Positions 1 through 14,200 of a stretch of 64,000 nucleotides of DNA are shown here, one piece after another. Each line of letters opens with the position of its first letter. The stretch's first letter is position 1. The notes under the pieces are model-generated. The model was not told the origin of the DNA. It made no database searches and saw only the letters and a list, made by a program, of their open reading frames with translations. This DNA is from Trichosporon coremiiforme (taxonomy: Eukaryota > Basidiomycota > Tremellomycetes > Trichosporonales > Trichosporonaceae). The stretch spans positions 182,861 to 246,860 of the forward strand of contig BCJJ01000031.1 of NCBI GenBank assembly GCA_039545355.1, read 5' to 3'. The position numbers were made by a program, and so were the translations under genes.

Positions 1-3000
1 AAATTAAGCTCACGGCGACGCTACCGTGCCCGGCTTGATCATGTGGTTCACAATATCCTGGTCGACCAGCCTGGCCAGCTGTGGCTCGATGATCACACAC
101 TCTGTGTGGCGTTCCAGGCGTGGCGTGCGCCTTCCGAGGCAGCCTGGGCGTACGCAATGAGCTCGTTGAGAGCAGTCTGCAAGTCAGCTGGTAGGGCTGC
201 GATTTGGGGTCGACGCTGCACAGCAAAGCAAGCATATGGGCATGTGTGAGAGTGCGTGGCTGAAGCGAAACGGCAATAAGCTCCAGAGTCCAGGACGGGC
301 GGCCCAGGTAAGCGACATAGCACAGCAGTAGGTAGTGGACAGCTGCAGATGCGAATAGAGTTGCTGTTCGTACCTGGGCCTGGGCTAGTGGATAGTCCCG
401 GTCAGCGGGGCACAACAATTGAGAAGCCGAGACACGAGAGGCTGTGGAGACGAGAGGAAGTGTCCAATGTGGGCGCAGCACATCGTGTGCACTGGCGGGC
501 TGTGAAGCGCTGGCTATCAGTTGGATAAGTAAAGTGACGGCAGTAGTGAAGCGAGGGGAGACATAGGAACAGGAACCGCGGTCTTTGCAGCCCTCGAAAC
601 GATACGATAATAACAGCATGTGTGCGCAGGTGGAGTCACTGTTCGTGTCGGTCAGTCCGACGTATGTACTACGCTGTAAGCTCTGCCAATCCCGTTTACT
701 GCGCACTGGTCTTCGATCGTAGGACTTGCACGGGCTTGGGTTGGCTTCAGGAGGCTAAAGGATGCGTGTGCATGTGCATGTGTGTGAGGCGCAGGGTGGC
801 TTTGTCGCCTCGTTGTTTGTGATATTGATGGGAATTTCGCGTATTTACGTCGCACTGCGCACACTGGGCAGAGGCATGCCGTATCGCGGGCCTGCCTGAT
901 GTGCAAGTGCAGGAGCCACTGTGGGAAACAATTTAGCACATCGCTCATCAAGAATGTTAGTACAGCTTAGCCTGGCATTAAGCTGCGTCGGTTAGTCATC
1001 AGCGGCCGGCACTCGGATCACACAATTCGGTAGCTTCAAGTCATATGCTACAACGAGGCAGCTGATCGCGGCTGGCGTGCGGCTGAATCTGCGATGATGA
1101 GCGGAACTGCATTCAAGACCATCCGCACCAACCCAGATCTATGAGTCAGCCTCGGCAGATGACGAATGAAAGTCACGAGTAGCTCGGATCCCACACGATC
1201 GCTCTCTAAAGAGGTATGTGGGCAATGTGCAAAATGGTTAGGGCGCTCACCTGACCTGGATCTCGTCCTCGGATCCCGGACCTAGCGCTAGACATCGACA
1301 CACTCATAGCTACCAGATGTCAGGTCCTCTCCGAGGTCCCGGCAGGTCCCAGCGTCAACGACGGGGTGGCGTGGACAGGTACCATGAGCGAGGTGGATGA
1401 TGTTATTGCGGGTCATATTCTCGGGCGGCGTCTAGTCTCGGCCGTCTGCGTTATCTTCCCACGATGAGTAGTGGGACACAAGCGCCACTTTTGCGTGCCG
1501 CGGTCCTCAGTCACTGTGTGACCTTATCACTGCGAGATCCCGAGCCTGTAATCGGGTTGCGAGGTGGAGCACGGCATATTGCTGCACAGGTATCAATTTG
1601 CTAGGTATGGAAGCGACGGAAGCGAGCAATGCGAGCAGCTCCACCGAACGGGCAGTCTGGAGCACTGCGCGACACTCCGAAGATAGATCGGACGCTGAGG
1701 AGCGTGGTGCACGTTATCGGATCTATCGTGCACGTTGCTCGTCGTCGACAATTGACAATCTCAGATCGCTAGCTTGAAACCTTGTGGCATCATGCGCTTA
1801 AATGGAGCCTTAGGGCACTCTCCTGTGCCGAACATCGAGCTCCACCCGCAGCTCGAGCTTCGAGTGTGCAGCGGGCGCAGCACCTGCTTATCAGCGGGCG
1901 GCAGGTCTAATGTCAGCCAGGTCCTCCAGGACATCTTGCTAACGTCAGCCTGAGCCACCCGCAGGCAGGCGTGCGCCGCAGTGCCTTGCGGCCAACTCCG
2001 GACGCACATCAGAAGCACTCGCACCTCCTCGACTGGGAAATTCTCATCTCCCAAAAGAACGGAACAAGATCTAAAGTGAGGGGAAGAACCGACGTGGGTC
2101 TACTGCTGTGCTCTCGCTCGTGATCTCTGGGATCGGAGCCAGAGTAGATGCCGCACGAACCGCTTAGCGCGATTGAATGGCGCAGAGCATACCGCTCGAG
2201 ACCGGTGCAGGTGTACCTGCTGATCTGCTGAAGCATCTCTGTTGCGTTGTCTCTGCGTCATATCATCGGGGCATAGCATGCCGCCAGTTGTGAGTGATGA
2301 GCCATTTCGAGGCATTTCCTACCCAGGACAGAGTCCACAACCGTCATGTGATGGCCCTCCGCGTGGGGTCTTATTCGGATAGCCGTAGTGCCCTGCCAGC
2401 AGCAGGTCAGTGAGAGGGACGATTCTCCCATAACATACTGCTTCGGGCGATGGTTAGTACCTGGCCCCTAGCTTACCTCTGTCGGCTCGTGCTCCAACAG
2501 CCGTGCTCCAACTTACAGTCCCGGCTTCTTGGCACCGCCCTTCATCAATTATCTCGTGTCGAGCGCGGCATGCTGAGGTATGCCCGCGGTTAGGGCTCTC
2601 CGGCATCGTATTGCACAGTTGGCATCTGGTGGCGACTGCCCTTGGCGACTACTGCAAAGTCTTGGCTGATCATACCGTGTGCTACCGAGAACTGCCGACG
2701 CATTTGACGTTATCGTGATGGCTGTTATTCACAGCCCAGGACAGCGAGCCTCTGACTGGTGCGCCCATTGTGAGTCAGTGAAGTTAGATGCTGCCATGTG
2801 TGCTAGGCCAAGATATTCTATACCGTAAGAGTACATGCAAACTAAACTACTCGCTGCTACAGTCCACGGACTCGAGGGCCCGGGGGATGATGTTGTATTT
2901 CCAGATGAGACATTATAGTTACAACGCGATTAAACGTGATGAAGGATCGTTGATGGTGATCCTTTTGATGCTGATGGTATTCAATGCTGAGGTGTTGTGT

Positions 3001-3140
3001 TGATTGCTTGAGGTGGGTTGATTGCTGATGCGAAGGATAACGCATTGATGGGAACTCGAAACAAGAGAGCCGGAATGATGATAAAGATAGATCAAATCGA
3101 ATTATTGGTTGATGAGAGGCGTCACAGACGTAGTCACACG
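1..3140. other. Gene-free stretch left of the kinase gene
   Basis: No reading frame longer than about 100 codons, no recognisable protein motif and no tRNA was seen on either strand. The sequence is mixed in composition, with short TG/CA-rich patches (for example near 765-790). Its right end is the presumed 3' untranslated region of the kinase gene, which ends at 3141 on the minus strand. Confidence 0.6.
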
Positions 3141-4488
3141 TTAAAGCAGCATGGAGAGCTGGGCGTAGGGAAGCGGCCCGGGCTGCGCCTGCTGGAAAGG
3201 CTTGCCCTCGAATTGCTCGAAGACAGGGGTCGTGAGCGACGAGATGGTCTCGACGCCAGGAATCGTGCCAGAAATGTCGAGGCGAGGGGTGGGAGGGAAG
3301 GGGCTCTCGCTCGAACCAGAGCTGGAGCGCTGGGGACGGGGAGAGCTGGTGTCCGCGCGGAGCGACGGGGGAACGCTGTCATGAACGTCGAGCTCGGGCT
3401 CGTCGAAGCTGAACACGGGCTCGGCGTCCGAGGAAGCCTCGTAGTAGCGAGTGTCGACGTACGGGGCAGCGACAGCGGGCTGGGGAATGACAACGGGGGC
3501 AGGGACAGCGGCACGGCGCGAGCACGAGGTGCGCTTGTCGTCGGTGAACGAGTCAATCTCCAGGATGAGCTTGCGCAGGCGGTCGAGGGTGATGCGCTGG
3601 GCAGGGTCAAGGGTGAAGATCTGGCAGAGAATCGACAGACAAGCGTTCGAGATGGGGAGAATGCGGCGCAGGAAGTTGGGGTCCCTCAGGAAAGCAGTGA
3701 ACGACTCGTCGCCGGGAGAGGCGCAGCGCCACGGGTTCCTTCCACAAACGAGGTTGACGAGAATGACGCCCAACGACCAGACATCGGCCGTGCGCGTAGG
3801 GTAGCTGGTAGCGTTGTGGCTCCACTCTCCAAGGCACTCGGGGGCAATGTAGAAGGTCGAGCCGCATCCGAACTCCGTCGAGGTCGACTCGGAGGTAGCG
3901 AGGCCGAAGTCGACGATGCGCACGCGGGTGCCGTCATTGGAGCATACAATGTTCTCGGGCTTGACATCACGGTGAGCAATGCCAAGCTGGTGGAGCCAGT
4001 CGACACCGTCGAGGATCTGCAGGAAGACGGAGCGGATGAGGTCGTTGTCTCCGGCATACTGTAAGGGGTTAGCGGCTGACTCGAACTATCGCACAGATCG
4101 CTGTGGCTTACGAAACCACAACGCCCACGGGAAATGGGGTACTCACCCTCTGCTTCTCAGTGATCATGGCGAACAGGTCACCCTCGTCCCCGTAATCCAT
4201 AATAACGTAAACGCAGTCGTGCTCCTCGACGAGACGGTCCATGCCGACGATGGAGCCATGGCGGGAAGCGCGGTGGTGAAGCTCGATCTCGCGAAGCTGG
4301 AAGCGACGTTGCCTCTCATCGATGCCGTGACGGCGAAGCTGCTTGACTGCACGCTTGATGGGCCGGCCATAAAGGTAGTCGAGAGCATAGTAGACAACAC
4401 CGTAGGCACCAGTGCCAATCTCGGAGATCAACTGAATGTAACCGTTGTCGATGAAGCGGGGCTGGTGGGAAGGACGCTGGGAAGGCAT
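3141..4488 (-). CDS. Ran1/Sks1-like serine/threonine protein kinase
   Basis: Two exons, complement(3141-4058, 4147-4488), give 419 residues. The 88-nt intron has a GTGAGT donor and ends in a TTACAG acceptor, and splicing restores the kinase core. Visible motifs are the glycine loop GTGAYG (residues 25-30), the ATP lysine in AVKQ (about K49), HRDVKPEN (catalytic Asp about 145), DFG (164-166) and an APE-like IAPE. The segment around DLFAMI and the sentence up to HRD resemble the fungal Ran1/Pat1, Ksp1, Sks1 and Vhs1 group, which link nutrient state to meiosis, mating or filamentation. The last 120 residues are Ser/Pro/Arg-rich and probably disordered. The start codon is the only ATG before the glycine loop. 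The gene stands alone between two gene-free blocks. The family assignment is good, but the exact orthologue is uncertain. Confidence 0.9.
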
Positions 4489-5230
4489 GATGTTGTGAAT
4501 GGGGATGGGGATAGATGCGTGATTGAGTTTACAGTTGTTGGTGTCGATCCCAAGACCTTAGCCTGGAGCCTTGAGGGGTTGTGGAGGGGAGGGGAGGGGA
4601 GGGGGGTTGATGTTCAGTTGGCGCTCGCGGCAAGCACGGTCCGACTGATGTTTGGGAAGGGGGAAAGAATTATGTTGCAGGCGAAAGAGAGAAGAGTGTT
4701 GGCGACGACGAAGAGTTCGACGAACGGCGACGACAACGACTGGAGAAGAGAGAGGTGAGGTTACAGAAAATAGGCGATTATGGTAGGGGAAGAAGAGAAC
4801 GAACAGGCTACACTATGTATACTAAGAAGGTTGGCAGGAGTTGGTCGCTTTCGAGCTTGGTGGTAGATGGTGACGGCGGGAACGCGTTGGCGCTGCCATT
4901 TTTGACAGGGGCCAGGCAGCGGTTCAGACATGGCAGGAAGCAGCACGAGCAAGGCGCAGCGCACGAGATAGAACGCCCGTTGCACTTCAGGGTCGTCTCG
5001 ACATCCAGGATACCCAGGACGCAAGAGCATGTGAGGGTCTCCAGGGACGATTGGCCGCCAAGCGGCGCGGCAGCTGAGCCAACCCGCGGTCGGTGGTGAA
5101 GCCCGCCATCATCAGGGTCCCAGACGAGGGAACAGCGGGGGACCGGAGACGACGGAGAGCGAGGGACAGGGGAGGGTGACGGCAGGCCAGGCGAGGGTTT
5201 CATGATGGCATCAAGCGCAGTGGGGTTACG
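4489..5230. promoter_or_regulatory. Upstream region of the kinase gene
   Basis: This stretch lies 5' of the kinase start (4488, minus strand). On the coding strand it is pyrimidine-rich (CCCCTCCCC repeats, TTCTTCCCC patches), as usual for leaders and promoters in this window. No TATA box or upstream coding exon could be supported. Confidence 0.4.
4586..4606 (+). promoter_or_regulatory. G-quadruplex-type G tract in the kinase leader
   Basis: Four runs of at least four G are separated by single A residues over 21 bases on the plus strand, about 100 bases upstream of the kinase ATG. The pattern meets the usual G4 rule (four G runs, short loops). It lies on the strand opposite to the mRNA, so it would fold in DNA and not in the transcript. 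Confidence 0.5.
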
Positions 5231-8200
5231 TGATTCTCTCGGTTTGTGTTGGCCTAGATCGAGAATCGAGAGCGCATTTCATCAGTTCAGGGTCCTCCTT
5301 GCGCTCTTTAGCTCCTCTGCGTCTCTTAGGTCCACTGCAACTTCCCGCCTCTCGACTCCAGCCCCTTGACGGCTGGGGGAACGTACTACTTTTGGATTTC
5401 CTTGGGATTCATCCCACTTTTGAGTTCGTGCTACTATACCGAGGCACAGCTCGCGCGCACGGTCAGCACTCAGAGTATCTCCTAGCATACCTGTACCTGC
5501 ACGCGTTGTCTCGTGTCTGGCCAGCTTACGTGCATCTCGACACTCCGATTCTGCCCGTACCTGCCAATGCTCACTCTCACTCTACGACGAGCAGAGGGGC
5601 AGCTCGCAGGCAGCAGAGCCAAGGTCGGTACATAGTCTACAGGCTCGCCGTCGAGAAGCTGGGACAGCACAGGCTAAGGAAACTCCAAGCTGAAGCATAT
5701 GGCGGGCCGGAAAACTCCCACTCTGGCTAATCTCACAAGTCCTGGGTTCATCTGGGTTCGCGTTTCCGCGCGCGCAGACGCTCCCCACAATTTGTACAGC
5801 AGGAACACGCAGAGGGGGCACGCCGTAAGCTTAGCTTTGCGCAGTGAACTGCCTTGTGCACGCGAGATGCAGCTGCGATGTCGGGTTGCGTCGCATAGCA
5901 CACATATCACACTGTGCATGTGCATGTGCACCCAAGTTTGACTTTCGTGACACAACACGCCGCAATGGCGCCATCAGACGCCCAACAGTACCGTGATATC
6001 CGGGAGGCTTAGGATCTTCAGGAGATGGCGGCGCGCAGCAATCGTGCATCAGGAGTTCGCTTCACCCAGCATCGGGCGTTCGAAAGAGGGTCCGAAGGGT
6101 TCGTTGAGGTCATCCGTGACGTCTAGAAGATTAACCTGTCTCATCGCCAGCTGTGGCGATGGCATGGCCAAGGACACTGAGGTGGCCGCCTGAACGGTCG
6201 TAGAGTGGGTCGCCCGCCTGCGCGAGGTGAGCGACATGCGTCAATGGTAGTGGGGCATGATGGGCAGGGCTTGAGGAAGAGGAACAGTGCCTGCAGGTGA
6301 ACTTAATGTGCGATGTACGACGAGCGAGCAGCCCTGTAGGCGCGCACCTGCTCATATCTCCATCGCAAGGCACATGGGGGAATGAAACGTGCCTCGCTCT
6401 CCAAGAGCGCACTACCATCACGAGGATGACACCTGGCTTTGCCAGTCACATCTGGATGGAGGCACTCCGTTGCCGCAGCAGTCCAGGTTTTCAGCCAAAG
6501 GATGCGTGGAGCAGCTGGCTGACTTTCCCTAAACGGTTGCATCATAATTGACCTCTTGTCAGCCAGGACCGCGAGGACCCTAGCGCTCCATTGCAGGGCC
6601 ACATTCATGCATTGGAAACGTCAGGGCTTCCGCTCTCTCTGCCTGCCCTCTGCCATATTAAGCCTCTCCCGTGCTATTTGGCTTGGTGTATTATCTAGGG
6701 CTCGCAAATGCAAGGCGTTAATCGCTGGTGATCCTGGGCATCAGGACGTAGGAATAACTCTCCTTTTGCACGGCCCACAGTCAGTGCCGTCCATAGCTCG
6801 ACGCATCGCATGCAGGAACCGCAGCCTGTGACGTGTGCTCTGCCCGGTCCATACCAGAATTGATTCATGGTCCCAAACGCAGCCGGCCGTAGCTCGCGCG
6901 GACGCATTTTTCCTTGATTAAACGCCACCGGGCGCCCTTCGTTCCGGTCGCCGGATGAGTGGGCGTGCGCCTACGGTCCGACCGCCGGGTGTGGGTCGTT
7001 CGTTGACTGCAGCACCGGGCGGTGCGGTCACCCAGACCAAAAATCCCCTGCAGTGAGGGCCGGGGCGTGAACGCCTCTCTGTAGTCCGGGAGTCACCTGG
7101 GCATCGCACCACTGCCACAGCTCGTCGCCGTCATTCCCTTTGTCTTCAGGACCATTGATCTCGTCTAACAGACGTCCCGCGCAGCCAAGGCTTTGATTGA
7201 TGAGCAGTTCCTTGATCAAGAGTGCCTTCACTCGGAACGTCGCCATGGCGCCACTGCCTCGATACCGCCACGGGCATTATTGTGGCCCAAGAGACGTCTT
7301 GGGTCGTTCTCATCATGTTCGCGAGCTCGTGCGCGACGAAGCTCTCATACCTGTAGGGCTGTTGTTACCAGTGCGGCTGCTACGCGCGACATTCACGTAC
7401 GCGCACAGGCAGGACGAGGGTTTCAGGGCTTGAAACTGGGCAAGTGAGGGCATCGCGAAGTAGGAATGACGGCATGGCATTTCCGTCTGGCTGCCCGTGC
7501 ACCCGTCCTAGATACCTTGGATCATTTCCACATGCGATATATCTCTATCCAGTGGTGTTGGTTAGTATTGGGGCAGATTAGCCTTGCTGCTTATGACGGC
7601 ATTATAGTCGATCCCGACATGCGGCGTGCGTGTCAGAGATCACATTCAAAGATCGAAACGTAATCCTCGATACCTAGGTATGTGCTGGGAGAGTACGCAC
7701 TCACCCGATCCAGAAAACGGCTGACGCTTAGACGCTCGGGGCTTGGGCGCGGTAGCAATGCTCCAGAGCTTTCCGCGGTCAGATGAGCGACCCGTCTCAG
7801 CAAACCTTGTACGGCAGATGATAAATGACAGACGGAGCGCAACACTCCTGGGCCCCTGGGCCCACGTCCTGTTCCGATAGGGGTATGGAGCCGTCACAGG
7901 ATCCAAGGATCAGTCCAGGCATGCATGACCGGCGGCGAAATCGTGAATGGGCAGAAACAAATATGCGTTCGGGCACAGGGCCCTATCGCGGCTCCAACGA
8001 ACTTGCTGAACCTCCTGAGCCCGCGAACCCGGGCCGCCAGCGCATGAGCGACTCCTTGCCCTCTAGCCCCCAAGCTCCCAGGTTCACAAGGAGTAAGGTG
8101 AATGGGTCAATTGCGCATATGCCTAGTCACTGGCCAGACTTCCTGGGCTCGCTGAACTGCCGTACTAGTTGTTCCTGACCGAGCCCACACGGACGCCTTA

Positions 8201-11200
8201 TGCCGTCTAAAGTCTTCCCGTAAACACGTTAGAGTTTCCGGAAACACCCTCGAGCTGAGTCTAGACCTGTTACAGGACGCGCGGTTTGCCACCCGTGCCC
8301 CCCACATGACCCCGTACCGCGTACCGTCCTCCTTGATCCGTCAGTTGGGATTCTCTTAGCTCAGCGGAGAACACGAGACCACGTATCGGGCTCGCTTCAT
8401 TACGAACACGACGTGGCGCAACCAGGACTTGGCGCCTCGGTGGTGGCCCAGTCCTTGTGCGATTGTCTTCTGACCGCTCCGCAACAGTCCGAGCGTTGCC
8501 GCACCTCGTTCAATTGACGCATTCAGCTTGCATTCCCAAGTCTTAGGTGAGCGGGCTTGCTGACAGCCCGTTAGTGTGCGGCGTGAGCGGGTAGTGCCCC
8601 ATTGATGCGGCGTTGCGCCATGGGCGTGAGGCATTTGGGGCACCTAGCGTACCCAGGATACAAGCAGACGCTTGCCTGTCGTTTGTCCATGGACAGTGTT
8701 TGGAAGGATCAACTACCGAACATCTGACTGCATTCATGATGATCTTCGTCCAGGAAAACGACGTTCGAACGCCACGCCAACCCACCTGTTGAGCATGCGG
8801 TGCACCAAAGCCACTTCGGTGTGACGAAGCGTTACATAGCGTGTCATCTGGGGCGAGCCGCCGGGTTGGCATCGCCGTGAACGCCACTGTCCAGGATGCT
8901 TTCAGGAAAGTCAGGAAGTTTAGTCCGTCAAACCCGGCCTGCACCAGGATGTACGTGCGCCACGACTAAGGCTACAGGTTTTTAAGAGTAAATGGGACTA
9001 ACGCGACCCGACTCTTGGGTGCCCAGGAAAGGATACAAGACCAGGGAACGCAGGAAAGAGGATATCCATCTTCCTACTCTGCCTAAACTCAACACCGAAC
9101 CCTGGGCAGGGGGCCACCTGACGCAAGCACCGACCAGGAGTCCAGAGGCAGGAGGGCTCAGGGAAAAGAGGAGGCTTCGGGCAGATGGGCTGGGCCAGCA
9201 GGAGCGGTGGCGGTGGCTGCGGCTAAACTTCGCAAAAACAGAGTTTCGATCGCGCACAACGATTACGGCATTACCATGCCCTCACCTTCGGAGAGCAAGC
9301 ATCGCATCGGCCCAGACGCCCCAGCCAGGCCAATCCCTCAGAGCACAGTCGCACGGGAAGCGCCAGTTCCTGACGTGCAGCCTTGGTGAATCACTCGCTG
9401 AACCTTACTGACTGCGCCGCTTCGCCAGCACCCGCCAGCGCATCGCACACCCCGCGCTGAAGTGCCTATTTCATTCACCTGCGCGGTATTGAGACACGAC
9501 ACGAAAAGTGGACCCGGACATGTTGAAGTGGCTGCGGACCGCGGCGCGTCCGAGCGACTGCACGTCCGCGCCTTCCGAACCCCCCACTCCAAAGTAATGT
9601 AGATCGCATGCCGCTCGCTCCAGATCTTCAGGCGGCATCTGCCTCCTCGTGACCTGACAAGCACCTGCCCGTATTCATCCCAATCAAACATCCGCCCTCT
9701 TCAACAGATCACGGGTTTGATGTTTGGGTTAAGCATAGTGGGTTGAAGTGCTGTAATGACTGGCCGCGACCTTTGATACAACTCTGGTACCTTGCCATCG
9801 TGCACTATCGGGGTGTTTCGTCTTCTTTCCGGCTGCACATGCTGCACATTCTGCTGCGCTCGTCGATCCGGAGCGGTCTCAGGGTCGCTGGCTTCGGTCT
9901 TTGCACCGGTGGCAACGAAGAAAGAGCCGCGCAATGGCCCGGCGCGGGCAGTGGGATGAGCCTGGACTTCTGCGCTTCTTCCTTCTACGAATGCACTTTG
10001 TCAATCGAGTCTCGTGCAGTCTGTGGGCCGATCGTGCATGCAGTAAGCTCTGCGAACAAGACGTCCCGAACGCCACCCGTGGAGTGGCAAGGCCCGTTAC
10101 CGATCCAACTGGGGACCTTCCTTTCAAGGAAGACTCGGATGCATACGGGGGTGGCGAGCATAGGCACTGCCACTTGCCACCCATTCATCGGTGCTGATGT
10201 GAGACACCGCCCGCTGTACCTCAGACACCGTAGGGAAGAGAATGACCGTTTACCCGCGTCACCATGAATGCAAAGGTTCCGTCGCACGCACAGCGCGCAG
10301 CGCACAGCGGCGGTTGGACGCGTCTTGACCGCCGCGGCACTTGGCTGCATTCAAAAAGTTATTCAATGTTCTTTTTGCTGCGGGATGGGGGAAGCGAAGA
10401 CCCCAGATTGTACCCCAGATCTTCCACAGGTTCTGAGTGATGCGCATGATCTACTCCCCACACTCTGCTAGTCATGCCGTGGAAGGTGGGCAGAATTCGA
10501 GTTACGAGACACCCGGTTCCCAGAACATCAGGTCGAGTGACTCTTCCGAATGCTCGGTAGCGCTCAAAGGAGGGCCCAGAGACGAATCTCGTGCAAGCGC
10601 GTGCTGCTCATGTCGCGCGTGCACTCCATATGCTTAAGTGGGCATACTGTGCGGAGAACTTTCCCAGACTGTTTGGTTCCCAGCGGTTTCTAGGAGGCAT
10701 GCAGACATCAATCGCCCCGTCCTGACCGAAGCCCGCAAAGGACATCGCTATGTCCACTAGATCGTGTGAACGGGATTCCGGGACCTGGGCCAGCTGGAAC
10801 TAGTCACCATGAGTTCGGCACTCAGCACACGACGTTCCATGCCGGTTGCATGCAACGTCCGACAGACGAGAATCCAGCGCCGTGCCAGATTCTCACAGTC
10901 ATTTGAACATTCAGAGCTGGCACGAACAGGTCCAGTTCCTAGCCACCAGCACACGTAGGTTGGAACGCAAGTTCTCATGCGACCGTGTACCCATTTCGTC
11001 TCGGCGGACTTAGGCTTTTGCCTCTGGCTTTGACTGCATTCTGACTTCGCCCTGCCCTGTTGTCCCTCATTCTGACTTCATTTCGAGAGGCCATCACTGA
11101 TCGCCCCTTCTATCGCCAAGGGCTGCCAAGGACTTTCGGCGCAGGCTGAACCGTTCGACCGAGCGCGTTCCAGACGTCAATCAGTGGCTTTGGCTCACAC

Positions 11201-14200
11201 CAATTCGGTGCAAATTGCGTTCATGACCGACTGAAACACTACGCGTACAGTCAGGCGGACGAGCGTCGCAAGTCAGTGCAGAATGCGCAGAACGAACAGA
11301 ATTGCGCAGACACTGGCGAGACAGGCGACTTGAGACAGGTGTCGGAGCCGTGTAAGCTTTGCAGCCGGAGCATCGCCATTCAGTCAGACATTCGTTCTAC
11401 GCAGCATGAAAGAAAACGTGGGTGCACGATGGCACAGCAAGGTCCCCCAAATAGGCTCAAGGAGGCCCAAGCAGGCTCAAGCAAGCTCTGCGAGGATTGC
11501 GGAGCATACCCCCAGCCGACCAAACGGCCAATTCAGATATAGCAGCGCAATCGACCCAAAGACTGGTGGCCAATTCTGCAGCAAAAGCGGTTGAACTACG
11601 AGAATTCATTAATCGTATAGAGCAGTGCCTTGTTCCTTTGTTCCTCCGTTCCTTCCCACCACCTGAGCTCGCTCCGTGTTTACTCCCCTGCTCCGAGGTG
11701 CAGGGTCCGGCTACCGCGGGGTCACCGGTGCACTGGGGCGGTCTCTCTGTCTTCGGACCCTGCCTATGACACAGGCAGGGCCTTGAGCGTCGCGTCGTTA
11801 CTGCGTCCATAAGGATCATATGCTGGCGCCACCGCCTGTGCTCCACGGCGTGAGGCGCACCGCGGAAGGTGCGGGGTACTGGGCCCAGTCCGACCGTCAC
11901 GACGGACTGAATGATGATCACTAGTGCACTAGTGCCATTCACATCTCATGTGCGTGCCAGGCAGTCCTCATAGGCTCATGCACCCCAGGACAGACGACGA
12001 AGGACTTCAGACGCGTCGGAGTTCCTCTGTCCTGCCTCCTGCCTGCTGCGATCGCGCGGGCATTTACGGATGTGGTCATGCGCCACGAGCTTGTGAGCCG
12101 CAGTGCGATCGCCTGTTCGCGCGACGGGGCCATGACATGACCAGTCATGAGGGTACATGAGGGGGTGGTGGGTCTAAATCGGACTCCGGCGTCGGACGCG
12201 TCACTCCACAGCTGCGCTCCGGTCTGCGCACGCACTCGCCGCGCACCGAGCCAATGGGCGGACACCGCACCGAGTACCGAGAAGAGAACTTCGAGGTGCC
12301 GCGTGCCGCATTGCTCAACAGGCGGAGCATACTCCACCGGCCACCCACATGACCGGGGTGCAGCAAACGTCCCTGGCAGCACACCTAAACCACCGCGATT
12401 GAATGTTACCAGCTGTTGCCGAGGTATTTTCGAACCTTGGGCACCTGCCCCCTCTGCGATCTGTCATGTTCACATCTGAAAGCACAGTGTGCCCAGTGAG
12501 TGCCTCGTAGGTTTTCAGATTGTAAGCTTTGCAGAGTTGCGTGATGGCCGAAGCGAATCTCAGCTTTCATTACACCCACTTGCCCCGGTGGGTGCCCTCG
12601 CTCTGACTCTCAGTATCGGCGCACCACTCCATTCCTCGTTTAACCAGTCTTGACCGTCATGAGAGTTGCATCAGTAATGACAGACTCACTGCATTCCTCG
12701 CTTGGGCCATTTGGGGGCATGAAGTTCTGCGCAGTGCAATTGCTGCTGTCGCTAGAAATGCCCCTCGTTTTCCATACCTCTCCAAATACGATCTACTATT
12801 GAGTCGGCTGTATTGCTTGTTCCTTTCCCATACCGTGACAGCACGAGGTGCACTGTGGTGCCCGGCATTGTCCGGGGTGACAGACTCAAGCTCATCTCGA
12901 GATACGCCCAGAAGGACCCGGGCCAACCTTGCAGTCCATCGATACTGGGTTACAGTTGCACTCGTGTCCCATTCCGTGGCTGTGATCGCTGGTGGTCAAA
13001 ACTACTTCGTAGCGACCCCGGCACCGAAGGTCTCACCTGGGCCTCGTCTCGTGCCGCCCCGAGCCGGCCTCGTCTCGGTGCATTCCTCATTGCCCTCGAC
13101 GCAGGACCGCTCCAAAGTCAAGCTGGGCCTGGAGACAGAGGCAATTCAGCATCGACTTTCCTGTGCAGTTTCGCTTCCAGAACATGGGACAGCAATTGCT
13201 GTTTCGAGCATGGTTGCTGCCAAGCTTACCGATTTCTGACATTAACTGCCCACACCGTGCGTGCATTCACTGATTCTGCGTCCGACTGCATCCGGACACA
13301 GCGCATATCGCGGCCAGCGGCCCCGCCACCTCCCCATGCCCGCCCACCCGCCGCGGATGCGCCGCGAGCGGGATGCGCTCCACAATCTCGGCCCTCGGAC
13401 TCCTGACTGCCAGAATGCTGACCTGAACCGATACCTAATGCGAATCTCGACCGACCATGAGCGGCTGAGGAGACGGCTGCAGCGCCCTGGCTAGTGTCAC
13501 TGCCCGGCTTGTGCACCAATGCACTACGGCCGGCCAGGCCGGAGCATGGAGAGCCTGCCCCTCACATCCGAGGATCGATGAGAGCAGCTAAGCTGCAGAG
13601 CAACGTACATTCCGCAGTCCGTCCCGACCCTCTCAGACCGGCACGTAATGCACAGGGCACGCTGCACCATTGGGGACTCAGGAGTGACAGTGCTGATCGG
13701 CCATGCGCCATGGCTTGATGTGGTGGCTGTGGCTCGTGGATCGTGGATCGTGCAATTCGGAGGTTTCCTCTTACGACGAGCGTCATGTTGGATCCGACGA
13801 TGCTCCGAGCCGCACTCATCGAAAACCTGCGGCGTAAGACGAGCGCTAAGCACAGCGCAAACCTGCACGAGACTGGCCAAGGTCGCGGAGGAGTCAGGTA
13901 GGCTGTTAGGTAGGCACTAGTCTGAGCCAAGCTGGCCCAAGCTCGCGCAATTCCGGCCCAAGTCCGGCCAAGCTCGGTCCTGGCGGGACAAGTCTCAGCC
14001 AAGCGTTACCAGCTACACCAAAGACAACAAGCTCAGCCCGACGTCGCGGAACTGACGCCAAGGGCGCTGGAATCGTCTGGAACGTCTTCATCGTTGACAA
14101 GACTGACAATAGCACGGGCTTACTGCTTCCCCGCCGGAGAGCACGTCGGGGCCGACCGTGACTGGTGACGCAGGGTGCGCCTTGGCGCAGGAATTATGTT

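Noticed and set aside
3018..4064. 348-codon plus-strand frame
   Set aside because: It lies opposite the kinase exons; the kinase strand has clear family motifs and the plus frame is an Arg/Glu/Gly-rich shadow.
7028..7246. Possible retroelement fragment (frame with KALLIKELLINQ)
   Set aside because: It is too short and there is no neighbouring reverse transcriptase, integrase or LTR pattern.
11351..12534. 14-base sequence repeated at 11351 and 12521
   Set aside because: One 14-base match within 12 kb is near chance expectation and it is not extended by flanking similarity.
12813..13406. 197-codon plus-strand frame in the desert
   Set aside because: No family pattern, and overlapping frames of similar length exist; this is expected by chance in GC-rich DNA.
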